Positions 61,123 through 64,000 of a stretch of 64,000 bases of DNA are shown piece by piece (the stretch's first letter is position 1; the number at the start of each line of letters is the position of its first letter). The notes under the pieces were generated by a model, which worked only from the letters and a program-made list of their open reading frames with translations, ran no database searches and was not told where the DNA came from. Source of the DNA: Rhizobiales bacterium 62-17 (GTDB lineage Bacteria > Pseudomonadota > Alphaproteobacteria > Rhizobiales > Beijerinckiaceae); the NCBI GenBank assembly GCA_001898965.1, contig MKVW01000004.1, positions 26,185 to 90,184 of the forward strand. Direction: 5' to 3'. Both the position numbers and the translations under genes were made by a program.

Positions 61123-62811
61123 ATGATCCGCTTCATGGCTCATTTGAGTGCTGGCGTTTGCGCGCTCGCGCTCACGGCATTTTCCGCCCAGGCGCAAAAT
61201 GCCGACACGATCCTGCGCAACGGCAAGATCTATACGGTCGACAAGGACTTCCGCACCGCCCAGGCCGTGGCCATTCGCGACGGCCGCATCAGCGCCGTCG
61301 GCGACGATGCAACTGTGATGAAAGAGGCCGGCCCGACCACGCAGGTTATCGACCTCGCCGGCCGCACGGTCATCCCCGGCCTCACCGATACGCATCTGCA
61401 TCAATCCTTCGCCGCCACCAATCTGCCGGCCGTGCAACTCATCGAAGCGCGTTCCGTCGCCGACGTGCAAAAGCGCATCGCCGAACGCGCGGCTCAAACG
61501 CCTGCCGGACAGTGGATCGTCGCTTCCTCCGGCTGGCACGAAAGCCTGCTCGCCGAAGGCCGCCTGCCGACCCGTTATGAACTCGACAAGGCCGCGCCCG
61601 ACAATCCGGTCATCATCCCGCGTGGCGGCCATGTGGTGACGGTCAACAGCAAGGCGCTGGAACTCGCCGGCATCACCAAGGAGACGAAGAACCCGGCGGG
61701 CGGCGTGATCGTGCGCGATCCTGCCTCCGGCGAAGCTACCGGCGTTCTGTTGGAGTCCGCCGCCTATTTCGCCCGCAAGATGCAGCCGCCACCACCGCCG
61801 CCCGAGCGCTTTCTCGAACTCCTGAAAGCGCAAATGCAGCAGTTGAATGCGCTCGGCATTGTCGGCGTGGTCGAGCCCGGCATCGACGAGCGCATCGCCG
61901 GCCTCTATCAACGCATGCGCCAGAGCGGCGACATGACCGTGCGCACCGATCTGCTCTATCGCGCGACGAGCCTGGAACAGGTGCAAAAAGGCCTCGCCAT
62001 GCGCGAGATGAAAAACGACGACATGCTGCGCTTCGTCGGCTTCAAATTCCTGCTCGACGGCGGCGTCGAAGGCGCGCGCCTGCGCGAACCCTATCAGATC
62101 GTGCCCGGCGAACAGCCCGACAAGGATTATCGCGGTCTCCTACTTCTGCCGCCGGGCGGCGAGGACGAATGGGCCAAGGCCCTGCAACTGATCGCCGAAG
62201 CCGGATTGCAGACGCAAACCCACGCGGTCGGCGATGAAACCATCGACGTCGTCGTGCGCAATTACGAGAAGGTCAACGCTTCAATGTCCATCCGCGACCT
62301 GCGCTGGACCGTGATGCATATCTTCCTGCCGAGCGACGCCGCGCTGAAGACCATGAGCAATCTCGGCATCATGGCGACCGTGCAGGATCATGCCGTCCTG
62401 CTCGGCCACAACCAGCGGCGCTGGTGGGGCGATGCACGTGCCGCCTATGCCATCCCGATCCGCAAAATCCTCGATGCCAAGATCATGACCGGCGGCGGCT
62501 CGGATGGTCCGGTCGTGCCGTTCGATCCCTTCCAATCCATGTGGTGGATGACGACCCGCCAGACCTTGAACGGTTATGCGCTCGGCCCCGAACAGGCGAT
62601 CACGCCGCGCGAGGCGCTGACGCTCTATACCATCAACAATGCTATCGTCATGGGTGTCGAAAAAGATCGCGGCTCCATCGAGACCGGCAAGCTCGCCGAT
62701 ATCGTTGTCCTGTCGAAAGACATTCTGACGATTCCGCCGGCGGAAATCCGTGATGCCAAGGCGCTGATGACCTTGCTCGGTGGTAAGGTGGTTCACCGCA
62801 AGGACATATAG
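61123..62811 (+). CDS. Exported YtcJ-like amidohydrolase (Amidohydro_3)
   Basis: A 562-residue metal-dependent hydrolase with a signal peptide ending SAQAQ. The domain opens NADTILRNGKIYTVD and has the metal motif TDTHLHQ near residue 92 (HxH), RGGHVVTVNSKALELAGI near residue 168, THAVGDETIDVV near residue 367, HIFLPSD, and GGSDGPVVPFDPF with the last metal-binding Asp. These are features of the YtcJ/N-substituted-formamide deformylase-like group; substrate unknown. It is convergent with the Rieske oxygenase gene (3-bp gap). Confidence 0.93.
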   Translation: MIRFMAHLSAGVCALALTAFSAQAQNADTILRNGKIYTVDKDFRTAQAVAIRDGRISAVGDDATVMKEAGPTTQVIDLAGRTVIPGLTDTHLHQSFAATNLPAVQLIEARSVADVQKRIAERAAQTPAGQWIVASSGWHESLLAEGRLPTRYELDKAAPDNPVIIPRGGHVVTVNSKALELAGITKETKNPAGGVIVRDPASGEATGVLLESAAYFARKMQPPPPPPERFLELLKAQMQQLNALGIVGVVEPGIDERIAGLYQRMRQSGDMTVRTDLLYRATSLEQVQKGLAMREMKNDDMLRFVGFKFLLDGGVEGARLREPYQIVPGEQPDKDYRGLLLLPPGGEDEWAKALQLIAEAGLQTQTHAVGDETIDVVVRNYEKVNASMSIRDLRWTVMHIFLPSDAALKTMSNLGIMATVQDHAVLLGHNQRRWWGDARAAYAIPIRKILDAKIMTGGGSDGPVVPFDPFQSMWWMTTRQTLNGYALGPEQAITPREALTLYTINNAIVMGVEKDRGSIETGKLADIVVLSKDILTIPPAEIRDAKALMTLLGGKVVHRKDI

Positions 62812-62814
62812 ACT

Positions 62815-63864
62815 CTAGGCGGCCTCTTCCTGCGCCAGAAGGGCCGCCAACTGCCGCCGCACGCGGATGGCGCTAACATCGCCGACCCCTGACAATTCGC
62901 TGCGCGCATTGGCATAGCGATCGACCAAGGGTTCGATCTTTTCAAGCGCCTCAACGTCTTCCTCGCGGGTCTTGATCACCGCCGTGCGCAGCCAGTCATC
63001 GAACTCATCCGAGTCGAGCCGCACATTGCGGACGATGCCGCTGAAATCGTGGGTCGCGTGCGGACTGGCCGGCGTGACGCCTTGCAAATGATTTGAAACG
63101 CCGAGCAGTCGGCGCGGCCCGCGACTCGCCGCTGTATGAAAGCGCAAAAAGGTGACGATGAGCCCAGGCCCATGGAAGATCGAACCTATTTCGATATCGA
63201 GCGGTTCGACATTCTCCGGAAAAGCTTGCCGCGCATAAGGCATGTCGGCACTCTGATCCGTCATCATGCGAATGCAGCGAATCCGCTCATCGGCTTCATC
63301 CAACGGCGTGGTATCGCCCGCCGCCGGAGCCTCGATCGTTTTCAGATGCAGAAAGCCGACGTGGCTCAGGTCCATCACATTGTCGATGACCAGCGACCAG
63401 CGCGCCTTGATACTGGTGAGACCGTTATCGACCGTCTTCCAGCCTGATACCCCCATGCCGATTTCGGCCAGCGCCGGCATCAAGGCCGGATCGGCCTGTT
63501 CCGCCCGCCCCATCCAGATCCAGATGGCGCCGCCGCGTTCGATCAGCGGATAGATGCGCTGGCGAAAATTGCGCGGCAGCGAATCCTGCGCCGGGATGCG
63601 CACGCAGGCGCCTTGCGGACTATACGTGAAGCCGTGATAGGGACACATGATGTCGTCACCGATCAGCCGCCCGTCCATGAGCGGATGGGTGCGATGCGGA
63701 CACAGCCCAAACATCGCCACCGGCTCGCCAGTCTCCTTGCGGTAGAAGACGATCGGCTCGTCCATGATGATCCGCTCGAACGGCCGCCGGCTGATCTCCT
63801 GGCCCCAGGCTGCCATATACCAGGCGTTGCGGATATAGGATCGGCTCGAATTGAACGGATACAT
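62815..63864 (-). CDS. Rieske non-heme iron oxygenase, large subunit (VanA-like)
   Basis: A 349-residue oxygenase component for aromatic ring hydroxylation or O-demethylation. The Rieske site is CPHRTHPL near residue 54 and CPYHGFTYS near residue 73; the mononuclear iron ligands lie in DNVMDLSHVGFLH near residue 160 (Asn/Asp-x-His-x4-His). Length and order match vanillate demethylase VanA and related single-component alpha subunits. ATG 63864 has GGGGAGG seven bases upstream. The preceding gene, cut by the window end, stops 11 bp earlier, so both form an operon; no reductase is visible. Confidence 0.93.
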   Translation of the reverse strand: MYPFNSSRSYIRNAWYMAAWGQEISRRPFERIIMDEPIVFYRKETGEPVAMFGLCPHRTHPLMDGRLIGDDIMCPYHGFTYSPQGACVRIPAQDSLPRNFRQRIYPLIERGGAIWIWMGRAEQADPALMPALAEIGMGVSGWKTVDNGLTSIKARWSLVIDNVMDLSHVGFLHLKTIEAPAAGDTTPLDEADERIRCIRMMTDQSADMPYARQAFPENVEPLDIEIGSIFHGPGLIVTFLRFHTAASRGPRRLLGVSNHLQGVTPASPHATHDFSGIVRNVRLDSDEFDDWLRTAVIKTREEDVEALEKIEPLVDRYANARSELSGVGDVSAIRVRRQLAALLAQEEAA

Positions 63865-63875
63865 GCCGCCTCCCC

Positions 63876-64000
63876 TCAGGCCCGACGTTCCTGCGCGATC
63901 AGGCGCTCGATGATGCGACGCGCCCGCAGCGAGCCGCCATCGACCTTGAGATCGAGTTCCGGTGGATAGCCCGGCTCATAGGCAGTGATGATTTCCTCGA
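63876..64000 (-). CDS. 3' end of a gene upstream of the Rieske oxygenase
   Basis: The minus frame ends at TGA 63876-63878 and is open to the window edge, giving 41 residues with the end EEIITAYEPGYPPELDLKVD, then GGSLRARRIIERLIAQERRA. I do not recognise the family from this piece. It stops 11 bp before the oxygenase start, so it is probably co-transcribed and functionally tied to it. Confidence 0.7.
   Translation of the reverse strand, partial: EEIITAYEPGYPPELDLKVDGGSLRARRIIERLIAQERRA

Overview
The window reads as chromosomal DNA of a G+C-rich alphaproteobacterium of the order Hyphomicrobiales (Rhizobiales). The evidence is a Porin_2-type porin, a circularly permuted two-piece tmRNA followed by the alphaproteobacterial SspB adaptor, the thyA-folA-hflK-hflC-degP-serB/miaA block, a DUF2336 protein, FixJ-type signalling and a very large investment in solute-binding proteins. 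I see no prophage, IS transposase, CRISPR array, rRNA or tRNA gene. Most of the window is ordinary heterotroph chromosome with a few accessory patches.

Layout. 1-7.5 kb: 3' part of a porin, DUF2336 protein, a MaoC hydratase plus CitE-like CoA-ester lyase pair, three tandem Bug/TctC receptors and a small lipoprotein. 7.4-9.1 kb: Nudix hydrolase and PhzF-like protein. 9.2-14.8 kb: a tightly coupled six-gene operon (desaturase, methyltransferase, GT-C-like membrane protein, GtrB-like glycosyltransferase, methyltransferase, GtrA-like flippase) that looks like a glycolipid or O-antigen modification system. 14.9-18.7 kb: an ABC importer with two different binding proteins. 18.7-23.5 kb: branched-chain amino acid synthesis (ilvC, a LysE exporter, ilvN, ilvB), with a previously unmarked leader peptide (MARKLIVVSSAPQQGRG) and attenuator upstream of ilvB.

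23.8-26.5 kb is a lower-G+C two-gene insert encoding an OLD-family ATPase/TOPRIM nuclease and a compact UvrD-like helicase, a Gabija-like defence module. 26.5-29.1 kb holds an EEP nuclease, a GIY-YIG protein enclosed by inverted copies of a palindromic repeat, and a DUF1287 protein. Related paired repeats occur at 20.6, 21.4, 28.9 and 34.6 kb. 29-34.6 kb encodes two flavin oxidoreductases and a GlcF-like iron-sulfur protein around an AraC-type regulator. 34.8-38 kb: another Bug receptor followed by a MASE1 histidine kinase and a FixJ-like regulator.

38.3-46.2 kb: a TerC-family protein, ssrA with sspB, small regulators, a large AsmA-family protein and an exported rhodanese. 46.3-52.1 kb: a complete branched-chain/amide-type Liv ABC transporter with two duplicated binding proteins. 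52.4-59.7 kb: thymidylate and folate metabolism, the HflKC membrane complex, a DegP-type protease, serB and miaA. 59.7-64 kb: exported proteins of unknown function, an amidohydrolase, and a Rieske oxygenase preceded by a gene cut by the window end.

The most interesting parts are the OLD/helicase module, the GIY-YIG gene enclosed by inverted repeats, the Gtr-like operon, and the ilvB attenuator.
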